From Streptomyces sp. CB01635 (GTDB taxonomy: Bacteria; Actinomycetota; Actinomycetes; Streptomycetales; Streptomycetaceae): DNA of 64,000 nt. Below are positions 16,019-24,062 of the stretch, piece by piece. The stretch spans positions 124,001-188,000 of the forward strand of contig NZ_NNBL01000012.1 of the NCBI RefSeq assembly GCF_002803065.1. Reading direction: 5' to 3'. The notes under the pieces were generated by a model. It did not search any database. It was given only the letters and a program-made list of their open reading frames with translations, and was not told the origin of the DNA. The position numbers were made by a program, and so were the translations under genes. Within the stretch, counting starts at the first letter, position 1, and every line of letters begins with the position of its first letter.

Positions 16019-17116
16019 TCAACTCCCGTACAGATCCCGGTACGAGAGGAACGTCCCGCCCGGCCCCCGCACCGAATCCGCCGTCATCACCGCCCGCACG
16101 ATCGCCCGCGTCACCATGTCCGCGCCCGCCGCGAGGATGTCGTTCAGCGCGAGGGGATTGGCCTCGTCGAGCGGGCGGGTGCCGGTCGCGACGGCGAAGA
16201 CGGTGTCCCCGTCGTTGAGGAGATGCACCGGACGGACGGCGCGCGCGATGCCGTCGTGCGAGGTGCCCGCGAGCTTGTGCGCCTCGGAACGGGTGAGCAC
16301 CGCGTCCGTGGCGACGACGGCGAGCGTGGTGTTCATCGGCGGCGGCGCCTGTCCGGCGGCCTCCTCCTTGGCCCGTGCGATCCGTTCCTGCGCCGCCGCG
16401 TGCGCCTCGGGCGAGGGGTACGGATATGGGTGCGGGTGCGGTTCGCCGTTCCGCGCGGAGGCGGGGGCGGAGGCGGAGTCCGGGTCGAAGAGCTGCCCGT
16501 AGAGCGCGCCCGTCGCCGGATCGACCGCGGAGCCCACCGCGTTGGCCACGACCAACGCCGCGACCGTGATGCCCGAGTCGAGCACCGTGCTCGCCGTGCC
16601 CACGCCGCCCTTGAGCCCGCCGATCACCGCGCCCGTGCCCGCGCCCACCGAACCCTCCATAACGTGCGAGCCCGGCGCGGAAGCGGCCGCCGCCTCCACC
16701 GCCGCGCGGCCCGTCGCCGCGTCAGGCCTGGCCCCGAACTTCCCGCCGCGCCCCAGGTCGAAGACGCACGCGGCGGGGACGACCGGCACCACCTCGCGCG
16801 GCCCGGCCCCCACCCGTACGCCCCGGCCCTGCTCCTCCAGCCACGCCATGACACCCGAAGCGGCGTCCAGGCCGTAAGCACTGCCGCCCGTCAGGGTCAC
16901 GGCGTCGATGCGCCGGACCACGTTGCGCGGGTCGAGCGCGTCCGTCTCCTTCGTGCCCGGGCCGCCGCCGCGCACGTCCACGGCAGCGGTCATCCCGCCC
17001 TCGGGCGCGAGCACCACCGTCGTCCCGGTCAGCCAGCCGCCCTCGCCCGTGCGGGTGGCATGACCGACCCGCAGGCCGGCGACATCGGTCAGGGCATTGC
17101 GCGTGGGCGTCGTCAT
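16019..17116 (-). CDS. P1-family peptidase (DmpA-like, S58)
   Basis: A 365-residue Ntn-type aminopeptidase related to DmpA/BapA, which self-cleaves to expose a nucleophile. Family blocks are NALTDVAGLRVGHAT at the start, DVRGGGPGTKETDALDP (about residue 47), LTGGSAYGLDAASGV (about 74) and NTTLAVVATDA (about 262). The residue aligned with the DmpA nucleophilic Ser would be Thr263 or Thr264. A His/Pro/Tyr-rich insert (HPHPYPYPSPEAH, about residues 227-239) sits in the loop before the cleavage site. The downstream neighbour is a broken pflA. The ATG lacks a strong ribosome site. Confidence 0.85.
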   Translation of the reverse strand: MTTPTRNALTDVAGLRVGHATRTGEGGWLTGTTVVLAPEGGMTAAVDVRGGGPGTKETDALDPRNVVRRIDAVTLTGGSAYGLDAASGVMAWLEEQGRGVRVGAGPREVVPVVPAACVFDLGRGGKFGARPDAATGRAAVEAAAASAPGSHVMEGSVGAGTGAVIGGLKGGVGTASTVLDSGITVAALVVANAVGSAVDPATGALYGQLFDPDSASAPASARNGEPHPHPYPYPSPEAHAAAQERIARAKEEAAGQAPPPMNTTLAVVATDAVLTRSEAHKLAGTSHDGIARAVRPVHLLNDGDTVFAVATGTRPLDEANPLALNDILAAGADMVTRAIVRAVMTADSVRGPGGTFLSYRDLYGS

Positions 17117-17227
17117 ACGGCATGCGTATCACGTGAGTTGGGCCCCGGGGCCGCCTCCGCGCGGACCCCGGCGCAGGGTGCCGGGCCGCGTGCGCGGCCG
17201 TGATCCCCGCCGCCGTCGGCTCGCGCA

Positions 17228-17669
17228 CAGCACGAGCTCGGCCTGCACACCGCCGTCGACATCTCGGGCTTCCTCGGTGGGCGCCACCGACGCGCTGCTG
17301 CGGGACGTCGGCCTCGTCCTGCTCGACATCAAGTCCTGGGACCCCGAGACCTACCGGGTCACCGGACGCCCCCTGCGCCCGACCCTCGACTTCGCGCATC
17401 GCCTCGCCGACCTCGGCGAGAACGTCTGCGTGCGCTTCGTCCTCGTGCCCGGCCTGACCGACGAACCGGAGAACATCGAGGGCGTCGCTTTCGCGGGCTC
17501 CCTCGGCAACGTCTGCCGCGTCGACGTCCGGCCCTTCCACAAGCCGGGAGAGCCCAAGTGGCAGGGCCTCGGCAAGCCCTTCCCGCTGCACGACACCCCG
17601 ACGCCCACCCTCGAGCAGCTGGCCACGCCCAGGAACATCTTCACGGCGCACGGCCTCACCACGGTCTGA
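17228..17669 (+). pseudogene. pyruvate formate-lyase activating enzyme remnant (pflA), truncated and frameshifted
   Basis: The C-terminal half of a PflA-like radical SAM activase is visible in two frames. QHELGLHTAVDISGFLG is read in one frame from 17228. From about 17278 the match continues in another frame as GATDALLRDVGLVLLDIKSW, later RFVLVPGLTDEPENIEG and VDVRPFHKPGEPKWQGLGK, to the stop at 17669. The radical-SAM CxxxCxxC cluster region that should come first is absent. One frameshift and loss of the N-terminus mean no active enzyme can be made. Base composition is normal, so the decay may be recent, or a sequencing indel may account for the frameshift but not the truncation. Confidence 0.8.
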
Positions 17670-17718
17670 ACGGGCCGCACCCCGGCAGCCGGCCCTCCGA
17701 CGGACGTACGCTGGAGGC

Positions 17719-17901
17719 ATGAGCACCGCCCCCGCCCCCGAACCGCGCGATCCGAAGAACGCGCTGGTCTTCGACGATCCGCTGAGCACGCAGTCCTCGG
17801 ACGACACGGACCGAGGGTGGGGCGAGCGGCCCACCACCGGCGGCGACAGCGCCGCCGACCTGGCACGCTTCCTCGACGAGAAGCCGCCCCACCACCTCTG
17901 A
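17719..17901 (+). CDS. small conserved hypothetical protein
   Basis: A 60-residue acidic, hydrophilic protein without signal or membrane helix. ALVFDDPL and DDTDRGWGERP in the middle and SAADLARFLDEKPPHHL at the end are, to my recollection, conserved in short Streptomyces proteins beside mscL. GGAGG precedes the ATG closely (1-nt gap). It converges on mscL with only 7 bp between stops. Function unknown; the Trp-containing centre and helical C-terminus suggest a binding peptide. Confidence 0.7.
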   Translation: MSTAPAPEPRDPKNALVFDDPLSTQSSDDTDRGWGERPTTGGDSAADLARFLDEKPPHHL

Positions 17902-17908
17902 GCCGCGG

Positions 17909-18367
17909 CTACTGCTCGCTGTGCCCAGAGCCGCGCTGCGCCACCAGAGCGTCGCGGATCTCCTTCAGGACCTCCAGCTCGGACAGCTCGACGACCTCCG
18001 CGGCGCCTTCCTTCGCGGCATCCCGGGCCGCCTTCTTGGCCAGGTACTTGGCCATCGGCAGCACCATCAGGAAGTACACGACCGCGGCGGTGATCAGGAA
18101 CGTGAGAGTGGCGCTGAGCACCGTGCCCCACAGGATCTCGATGCCGTCGTCGCCCGGGCACGTGCCCTTCAGGCACGACTTGTAGCCGTCCAGGTCCTTC
18201 GTGCCGAACGCGCCGACCAGCGGGTTGATGACGCCCTTCACGACGGCGTTCACGATGTTGGTGAACGCGGCTCCGATGACCACCGCGACCGCAAGGTCGA
18301 TCACGTTCCCGCGCATCAAGAAGGCCTTGAAGCCCTCCCACACGCTCGGCTTCTTCTTCTCGCTCAC
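17909..18367 (-). CDS. mscL: large-conductance mechanosensitive channel MscL
   Basis: A 152-residue channel that opens under membrane tension to release solutes during osmotic down-shock; a homopentamer in the membrane. The start is SEKKKPSVWEGFKAFLMRGN, with TM1 at VIDLAVAVVIGAAFTNIVNAVV containing the pore-lining Gly/Ala face. TM2 is TLTFLITAAVVYFLMVLPMA and a charged cytoplasmic helix (ELSELEVLKEIRDAL) follows. The periplasmic loop has two cysteines (SCLKGTCPG). GTG 18367 has GAGAGG at 7 nt and is preferred over the ATG at 18385. The C-terminal helix is slightly longer than in E. coli. Confidence 0.93.
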   Translation of the reverse strand: MSEKKKPSVWEGFKAFLMRGNVIDLAVAVVIGAAFTNIVNAVVKGVINPLVGAFGTKDLDGYKSCLKGTCPGDDGIEILWGTVLSATLTFLITAAVVYFLMVLPMAKYLAKKAARDAAKEGAAEVVELSELEVLKEIRDALVAQRGSGHSEQ

Positions 18368-18517
18368 CAGAAGGCCTCTCTTCACTTGTGCAGGACGTGG
18401 AGCAAACAGCTCCGCAACCTACGACAGCGCCTGGCGGGCCTGTCCAATGCGCCAACTCGAACGAGGGACGTGACTTCGAAACCGTGCGGACCGGCCCGTC
18501 CGGGGGCCCGAAAATGA

Positions 18518-19102
18518 TCACCACAGCGTCACCGCCAGCCGCGAGGCGGCCCCGGCCCCGGCGAGCCGCGCCGCCGTCGCCCGAGGCACGGACAGCACGA
18601 CCAGCGCACCACCCTCCGCGACAGCATCGCCGGCCGACTCGGGCGACTCCGGTACGGAGCTGACCCGCGCCCCCGCCGCCACGACCCTGCCCCCTTGGCC
18701 ACCGGAGCCCTGCCCATCACCGGCGCCGACGCCGGCTCCCGCGCCCGCCGCCACGACGTCGACCCGGTCGCCCGGCCGCAGCAGCCGCACCGCCGCCGCG
18801 TCCGCGATCCGCACCGGCGCGGACACCATCACGACCGACCGCCGCACCCGCTCCCGCCCGGACGCGGACTCCGAGGAGCCCGACCCGGCACCGGACGCCC
18901 CGGCGCCGGACGAACCAGCCCCAGACGACCCAGCCCCTGAAGGCCCCGCCGCCACGAGCACCGCCGCCGTCACGGCGAGCCCCGCTGCGACCGCCCGCCG
19001 CCGGTGCCGGCCCGCACGGCGCGCCCGCCACCGCCCGCCGCGCACCCGCAGCGGCGCGAAATGCGGGACCTCGCACGTCGGGGGAGTGCTGAACGGGGAC
19101 AT
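18518..19102 (-). CDS. SAF-domain membrane protein (CpaB/RcpC-like)
   Basis: A 194-residue protein. A basic N-terminus (RWRARRAGRHRRR) precedes one membrane helix (AVAAGLAVTAAVLVAAG), then a Gly/Ser/Ala linker with GAGSS repeats. The SAF-like domain runs from about residue 95 to the end: VMVSAPVRIADAAAVRLLRPGDRVDVVAA, ARVSSVPES, LVVLSVPRATAARLA, LAVTLW. Such proteins resemble CpaB/RcpC, which supports Flp/Tad pilus assembly in the envelope. No tad genes are adjacent, so its partner is unknown. A second Gly/Ala-rich insert breaks the SAF domain. Confidence 0.78.
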   Translation of the reverse strand: MSPFSTPPTCEVPHFAPLRVRGGRWRARRAGRHRRRAVAAGLAVTAAVLVAAGPSGAGSSGAGSSGAGASGAGSGSSESASGRERVRRSVVMVSAPVRIADAAAVRLLRPGDRVDVVAAGAGAGVGAGDGQGSGGQGGRVVAAGARVSSVPESPESAGDAVAEGGALVVLSVPRATAARLAGAGAASRLAVTLW

Positions 19103-19283
19103 GGGCGACCACCACCTGGATCGAGAGGCAACGAAAGTCTCGGAACGCGACGCGAGCTCGGAAGCTCGCCTCGCGCTCCACGATCCAGGCCCGCGTCGAT
19201 TCCCGCTGAGCCCCGTGTACTACTCGCCGGTTGTGGACAACTCCCTCACCCGAAGGTGAAGTTCAGCCACCCTCCCTGCCGGA

Positions 19284-20168
19284 TTACGGCAGCACGATCC
19301 CCGGATCCATCCCCCCGAGCGCCCCCCTGCACAAGCAGTCCCGCTCGCCCTCCGCCGGCAGCTCCGCCACCGCGTCGAAGAGCACCGCCCGCAGCCGGTC
19401 CACATTGGCGGCGAAGACCTGGAGGACCTCGTCGTGCGAGACGCCCTCGCCCGAATCGGCGCCCGCGTCGAGGTCGGTGACCAGGGTCAACGACGTGTAG
19501 CAGAGCTCGAGTTCACGCGCGAGCATCGCCTCGGGGTGGCCGGTCATGCCGACCACCGACCAGCCCTGGGAGGCGTGCCAGCGGGACTCGGCGCGGGTCG
19601 AGAACCGCGGCCCCTCGACCACGACGAGCGTCCCGCCGTCCACCGGCTCCCAGTCGCGTCCCCGCGCCGCCTTCACGGCGACCCGGCGCCCGGCCGGGCA
19701 GTACGGGTCGGCGGGCGACACGTGCACGACGTTCGGCACACTCCCGTCCGCCAGCGGCTCCCCGTCGAAGTACGTCTGCGCGCGGGCCTTCGTCCTGTCC
19801 ACGAACTGGTCGGGCACCAGGAGCGTCCCCGGTCCGAACTCGGGCCGGAGCCCGCCCACGGCGCACGGGCCGAGAACCTGCCGGACGCCCACGGAGCGCA
19901 GGGCCCAGAGGTTGGCGCGGTAGTTGATGCGGTGCGGCGGCAGATGGTGGCCGCGGCCGTGGCGGGGCAGAAAGGCGACCTTCCGGCCCGCGATCTCGCC
20001 GAGGAAGAGCGAGTCGCTCGGCGCTCCGTAAGGGGTGTCGACCTGGACCTCGGTCACGTCGTCCAGGAACGAGTAGAAGCCGGAGCCGCCGATGACTCCG
20101 ATCTCGGCCGTGACCTGTGTGTTCGCCTTGTTCGCCGTGCCGGGAACTGTATTCGCCATGTCCGGCAC
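19284..20168 (-). CDS. mtnP: S-methyl-5'-thioadenosine phosphorylase
   Basis: A 294-residue purine-nucleoside phosphorylase of the MTAP family, cleaving methylthioadenosine to adenine and methylthioribose-1-phosphate for methionine salvage. EIGVIGGSGFYSF opens the fold. LPRHGRGHHLPPHRINYRAN is the phosphate-binding block, VVVEGPRFSTRAESRW and VVGMTGHPEAMLARELELCY form the purine/ribose pocket, and TDLDAG carries the base-contacting Asp. The start is GTG 20168 or ATG 20159; neither has a strong ribosome site. It lies downstream of the Ruc-like gene but is separated from it by a terminator hairpin. Confidence 0.9.
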   Translation of the reverse strand: MPDMANTVPGTANKANTQVTAEIGVIGGSGFYSFLDDVTEVQVDTPYGAPSDSLFLGEIAGRKVAFLPRHGRGHHLPPHRINYRANLWALRSVGVRQVLGPCAVGGLRPEFGPGTLLVPDQFVDRTKARAQTYFDGEPLADGSVPNVVHVSPADPYCPAGRRVAVKAARGRDWEPVDGGTLVVVEGPRFSTRAESRWHASQGWSVVGMTGHPEAMLARELELCYTSLTLVTDLDAGADSGEGVSHDEVLQVFAANVDRLRAVLFDAVAELPAEGERDCLCRGALGGMDPGIVLP

Positions 20169-20191
20169 AGTATCCGCCCGGGAACGCCGAA

Positions 20192-20219
20192 AACCCTGTC
20201 GTCGAAGGACGACAGGGTT
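20192..20219 (-). terminator. terminator of the Ruc/FmdB gene
   Basis: AACCCTGTCGTC (20192-20203), loop GAAG, and GACGACAGGGTT (20208-20219) form a 12-bp perfect stem. On the reverse strand it follows the zinc-ribbon gene stop and runs into GGGTTTTCGG, giving a short T tract. Confidence 0.8.
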
Positions 20220-20252
20220 CCGTAAGAACTTGGCCGAAGCGGCCGTGCGGCC

Positions 20253-20582
20253 TTAGGCGGCGGAAGAGCTCGAGGACGAGCCCGAAGAAGAAGACGAAGC
20301 GGAGGCCGAGGACGTCGACGCGGAGGACGACTTGGAGTCCGAGGACGAAGGCTTCGTGTCCGAGGTGGTCGACTTCGCGGGCGCCGGCGAGCTGCTCGAC
20401 GAGGAGCCGCGGCTGTCGTTGCGGTAGAAGCCCGATCCCTTGAAGACGATGCCGACCGCCGAGAACACCTTCTTGAGGCGTCCGTCGCAGCTGGGGCACA
20501 CGGTCAGGGCGTCATCGGTGAACTTCTGCACCGCCTCGAGGCCCTCGCCACACTCGGTGCACTGGTACTGGTACGTCGGCAC
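20253..20582 (-). CDS. FmdB-family zinc-ribbon protein, Ruc-like redox-regulated chaperone candidate
   Basis: A 109-residue protein. The N-terminal half is an FmdB zinc ribbon: PTYQYQCTECGE (CxxC, residues 8-11) and TVCPSCDGRLKKVFSAVGI (second CxxC). GIVFKGSGFYRNDSRG follows. Residues 60-109 are an almost pure Ser/Ala/Thr/Lys tail, certainly disordered. This build is that of mycobacterial Rv0991c (Ruc), a zinc-binding, oxidation-activated chaperone that cooperates with DnaK. The gene here is preceded by a CIRCE-like operator, agreeing with HrcA control of Rv0991c. The GTG start has AGGAGGAAG upstream. Four genes on are 5-FTHF cyclo-ligase and galU, as in mycobacteria. Confidence 0.85.
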   Translation of the reverse strand: MPTYQYQCTECGEGLEAVQKFTDDALTVCPSCDGRLKKVFSAVGIVFKGSGFYRNDSRGSSSSSSPAPAKSTTSDTKPSSSDSKSSSASTSSASASSSSSGSSSSSSAA

Positions 20583-20592
20583 TTGCTTCCTC

Positions 20593-20619
20593 CTGGCACT
20601 CTCACTCGATGAGTGCTAA
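20593..20619 (-). promoter_or_regulatory. CIRCE-like HrcA operator
   Basis: On the reverse strand the sequence is TTAGCACTC-N9-GAGTGCCAG, against the HrcA consensus TTAGCACTC-N9-GAGTGCTAA: one half is perfect, the other matches 7 of 9, and the 9-bp spacer is exact. It lies immediately 5' of the ribosome site of the zinc-ribbon gene, the usual CIRCE position in a leader. It predicts heat-shock induction. Confidence 0.8.
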
Positions 20620-20649
20620 CGACAATCCATAGTGACGTATTCCGCGAGA

Positions 20650-21936
20650 TCAGTCCACTGACACGGGCACTCGGTGACCGATACCACGTGCCACGGTCCT
20701 GCCGGTCGACGGCGGGACGAGGTGGGACCGCAGGGTCGCGAGGAGCAGTACGGCGAGCACCGTGCCGCCCATCGGGACGAGGAATCCGGCGCCGTCCCAG
20801 AGGCGGTCCTCCAGCTGGCCGGCGACCGTGACGGCCGCTGCCTGGCCGAGCGCGACCGCGCCCGTGAGCCACGTGAAGGCCTCGGTGCGGGCGGTCGGCG
20901 GGACCAGCTTCTCGACGAGCGTGTAGCCCGTGATCAGGGCCGGGGCGATGCACGTGCCCACCAGCAGGCCGATACCGGCGAGCAGCAGCACCGACTGCGC
21001 GGCCCAGAGGCCGGAGGCGGTCACGGCGAGCGCGGTGTAGGCGAGCAGGAGGCGGCGCTGCGGCGCGATCTTCCAGGCGACGGCTCCGCAGACGATGCCG
21101 GAGAGCATGTTGCCCGCGGCGAACGTCCCGTAGAGGACACCGTTCAGGCCGGGCTCGCCGATCGACTCGGTGAAGGCGGCCAGGGCGACCTGCATGCCGC
21201 CGAAGACGGAGCCGATGCCGAGGAACGCCACGATCAGGACGCGCACTCCCGGGATCCGCAGCGCGGAAACGTGCTCCACGCTTGCGTGGACCTCGTCGGC
21301 GGTGCGGGAGGGCTGGGGCTGCGTGCCGCGCTGCGCGGCGAACAGGAGGCCGCCCACGAGCGTCAGGGCCGCCTCGGTGACGAGACCGGCGGCGGGGTGC
21401 ACGCCGGTGCACAGAGCGGTCGCGAACAGCGGGCCGAGGACGAACGTGAACTCGTCCGTGACCGACTCGAAGGCGGCGGCCGTGGTCATGAGGGGCGAGC
21501 CCTGGAGCTTGACGCCCCAGCGGGCCCGCACCATGGGACCGATCTGTGGGGTGGAGGCGCCGGTCGGGACCGCCGCGACGAACAGGGCCCACAGGGGGGC
21601 GTCGGTGAGCGCGAGCACCGTCAGCAGGAGCACGGACGCCGTGTGCAGCAGGACGCCGGGCACGAGCACGGCGCGCTGCCCGAAGCGGTCGGCGAGCTTG
21701 CCCGTGAAGGGGGCGAACAGCGCCATGGAGACGCCGGTGGCGGCGGAGACGGCGCCGGCGGTGCCGTACGAGCCGGTGGTGTGCTGCACGAGCAGGACCG
21801 TCGAGATGGTGAGCATCGCGAACGGCTGCCGGGCGGCGAAGCCGGGGAGCAGGAACGTCCAGGCGCCGCGGGTGCGCAGCAGCCGGCCGTATCCGGGGCG
21901 CTTGTCGGTGACCGTGGCCGTGTAATTCTCTGGCAC
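20650..21936 (-). CDS. MFS transporter (12-TM)
   Basis: A 428-residue major facilitator carrier. After a short cytoplasmic tail (YGRLLRTRGAWTFLLPGF) there are about twelve hydrophobic segments. FTGKLADRFGQRAVLVPG is motif A between helices 2 and 3, and a charged centre (RGTQPQPSRTADEVHASVEH) separates the two six-helix halves. The PxxGAxTPQIGPMVRARW segment is typical of a Streptomyces MFS group without known substrate. The reverse-strand start is near CAGGCGGCAGAAAGGCAAGG, which gives a modest ribosome site. It has no dedicated regulator beside it. Confidence 0.85.
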   Translation of the reverse strand: MPENYTATVTDKRPGYGRLLRTRGAWTFLLPGFAARQPFAMLTISTVLLVQHTTGSYGTAGAVSAATGVSMALFAPFTGKLADRFGQRAVLVPGVLLHTASVLLLTVLALTDAPLWALFVAAVPTGASTPQIGPMVRARWGVKLQGSPLMTTAAAFESVTDEFTFVLGPLFATALCTGVHPAAGLVTEAALTLVGGLLFAAQRGTQPQPSRTADEVHASVEHVSALRIPGVRVLIVAFLGIGSVFGGMQVALAAFTESIGEPGLNGVLYGTFAAGNMLSGIVCGAVAWKIAPQRRLLLAYTALAVTASGLWAAQSVLLLAGIGLLVGTCIAPALITGYTLVEKLVPPTARTEAFTWLTGAVALGQAAAVTVAGQLEDRLWDGAGFLVPMGGTVLAVLLLATLRSHLVPPSTGRTVARGIGHRVPVSVD

Positions 21937-22273
21937 GGCCCTTGCCTTTCTGCCGCCTGGTAGCGCTGCCCCGGTAGGGGTGTGCGCCGAGAGCCGTCCT
22001 CATGCGCCGGGAACCGAGTGATACCGGGGTCCGCGCCAGGAGGGCCTGGGCCATGCAGGGTATGCAAGGGAACCGCGGCCGCTTTGCGGTCGCGCCGGCT
22101 CTACATCAGGCAGAGTCGGTGGAACTTCAAGTGTGTACCAACCATGCTAACGGCCGGACGGGCCGCTTTCTTCCGCGTGGCGGAACTTCATCCACCGGTC
22201 ATCGACCCGCCATCCACCCGCCGGCTCCGTCCCCGAGCCCCGGCGCCCCGCTCTCCGCGTACGAGCTACGGCG
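21937..22273. other. intergenic region, nothing recognised
   Basis: A 337-bp gap between the MFS start and the antiporter stop, both on the reverse strand. It must hold the MFS promoter. ATGCAGGGTATGCAAGG near 22052-22068 contains a short direct TGCA repeat. No coding frame with proper codon bias, and no strong hairpin beyond local GC pairing, is evident. Confidence 0.5.
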
Positions 22274-23794
22274 CTACTGCGCCCGCCCTGCGCGTCCCGG
22301 GCCGCCGTTTCCCGCCAGCCATCCGGCGAGCTTGCCGCCCTGCGCCACGGCCCGCAGCCGGGCCTCGGCCGCGTCCCGCACCTGGTCCGTCGCGACCACG
22401 AGCAGTTCGTCGCCGTGCCGCAGGACGGTCGTCGGCAGCGGCACGAAGGACTGCTTCTCGCGCACGACGAGCGTGACGGCGGCACCCGGGGGCATCCGCA
22501 GCTCGCTGACCTCGACGCCGTGCATCCGGGACTCCTTGGGGATCGTCACGGACAGCAGATGTCCGCGCAGTCGCTCCAGGGGCGCCGATTCGATACCGAG
22601 GTCGGCGGCGGAAGCAGAGTCGCTGCCGAGCCGCAGTTTCCGGGCGAGCCAGGGCAGCGTGGGCCCCTGGACGAGTGTGTAGACGACGACGAGTACGAAG
22701 ACGATGTTGAAGATCCGGGTGCTGTCCTCGACGCCGTTCACCATGGGGATGGTCGCCAGGATGATGGGCACCGCGCCGCGCAGCCCGGCCCAGGACATGA
22801 GGGCCTTCTCCTGCCAGGGCATCCGGAACGGCAGAAGACTCAAGACGACACTGAGGGGGCGCGCCACCATCGTCAGGACGAGGCCGATGACGATCGCGGG
22901 CCAGAAGTCGTCCACGAGGTCGTGCGGGGTGACGAGCAGGCCGAGCAGGACGAACATGCCGATCTGCGCGATCCAGCCGAGCCCTTCGGCGAAGCCGCGC
23001 GTGGCGGGCCAGTGCGGCAGCTTCGCGTTGCCGAGGACCATCGAGGCTAGGTAGACGGCGAGGAATCCGCTGCCGTGGGCCATGGCGCCGGCGGCGTACG
23101 CGGTGACGGCGATGGCCATGACGGCGATCGGGTAGAGGCCGGAGGCGGGCAGCGCGACGTGCCGCAGGCCGAAGGAGCCGAGCCAGCCCACCGCGATCCC
23201 GATCGCGGCGCCGATCGCGAGTTCGAGCGTGATCTCGCCGATGAGGGCGTACCAGTGCTCGATGGGTCCCGCCGTGGAGAAGGCCACCACCAGGATCACC
23301 ACAGGGGCGTCGTTGAAGCCGGACTCGGCCTCCAGGACGCCCGTCACGCGGGACGGCAGCGGCACCTTGCGCAGCACGGAGAAGACGGCCGCGGCGTCCG
23401 TCGATGACACCACCGCGCCGATGATGAGCGCATGCCGCCACTCGAGCCCCACGACGTAGTGCGCTCCGGCGGCCGTCACACCCACGCTGATGGCGACGCC
23501 GACCGTTGACAGCATGACGGCGGCCGGCAGCGCCGGTCTGATGTCTTTCCACTTCGTGCCGAGGCCGCCCTCGGCCAGGATCACGACGAGGGCCGCGTAG
23601 CCGATGACCTGCGTCAGCTCGGCGTTGCTGAACGACACGTTGCCGATGCCGTCCTGACCCATCGCCACCCCGATACCGAGGTAGAGGAGCAGGCTTGGCA
23701 GACCGCTGCGCGAGGAGATGCGCACGGCTGCGACGGCGATCAGCAGGACCAGCGAACAGACGAGCAGGAGCTGGTTGAGGTGGTGGACAGTCAG
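22274..23794 (-). CDS. cation/proton antiporter, CPA1 NhaP2/CvrA type, probable CTG start
   Basis: A 506-residue plasma-membrane exchanger, probably K+/H+. About thirteen helices span residues 5-400. ESGFNDAPVVILVV contains the essential Asp of the CPA family and MSWAGLRGAVPIILA the conserved Arg loop. Residues 420-485 (LLSVTIPKESRMHGVEVSELRMPPG) form a TrkA-C (RCK_C) regulatory domain. The first ATG/GTG in frame, GTG 23725, would delete most of helix 1. CTG 23794 restores TVHHLNQLLLVCSLVLL and sits behind GGAGGAAGGAAA, so CTG initiation is the best reading. Confidence 0.87.
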   Translation of the reverse strand: MTVHHLNQLLLVCSLVLLIAVAAVRISSRSGLPSLLLYLGIGVAMGQDGIGNVSFSNAELTQVIGYAALVVILAEGGLGTKWKDIRPALPAAVMLSTVGVAISVGVTAAGAHYVVGLEWRHALIIGAVVSSTDAAAVFSVLRKVPLPSRVTGVLEAESGFNDAPVVILVVAFSTAGPIEHWYALIGEITLELAIGAAIGIAVGWLGSFGLRHVALPASGLYPIAVMAIAVTAYAAGAMAHGSGFLAVYLASMVLGNAKLPHWPATRGFAEGLGWIAQIGMFVLLGLLVTPHDLVDDFWPAIVIGLVLTMVARPLSVVLSLLPFRMPWQEKALMSWAGLRGAVPIILATIPMVNGVEDSTRIFNIVFVLVVVYTLVQGPTLPWLARKLRLGSDSASAADLGIESAPLERLRGHLLSVTIPKESRMHGVEVSELRMPPGAAVTLVVREKQSFVPLPTTVLRHGDELLVVATDQVRDAAEARLRAVAQGGKLAGWLAGNGGPGRAGRAQ

Positions 23795-24062
23795 GGGCTG
23801 TTTCCTTCCTCCGAAGGTCGTACGGGATGGCCCGTACGGGTGTACGGGACGCTGCGGAACGACCAGGTACTTCGTTACCTTACCTAATCGTTAACGCTTT
23901 CTTGACGCTCTCCAGGGTGACCTCGGGCGGGTTGGGGCCCCGGGTTCTTGACACCGCGTCCGAGGCCGCCGTGCCCTGCGCCTATGGTTGCTCCAGCGCT
24001 CCGTGACCCCACAGCCCGCCAGCAGCCCGCTCTGCCGCTCGCGAAGGACAGCAAGGACAGCG

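Noticed and set aside
19232..19240. A DnaA-box-like TTGTCCACA on the reverse strand.
   Set aside because: A single box with no cluster, and no dnaA, dnaN or other origin genes nearby; expected by chance.
23870..23892. A TTAGGTAAGG-like half of an iron (DmdR/IdeR) box before the acylase gene.
   Set aside because: Only one half fits the 19-bp consensus; the dyad partner is missing.
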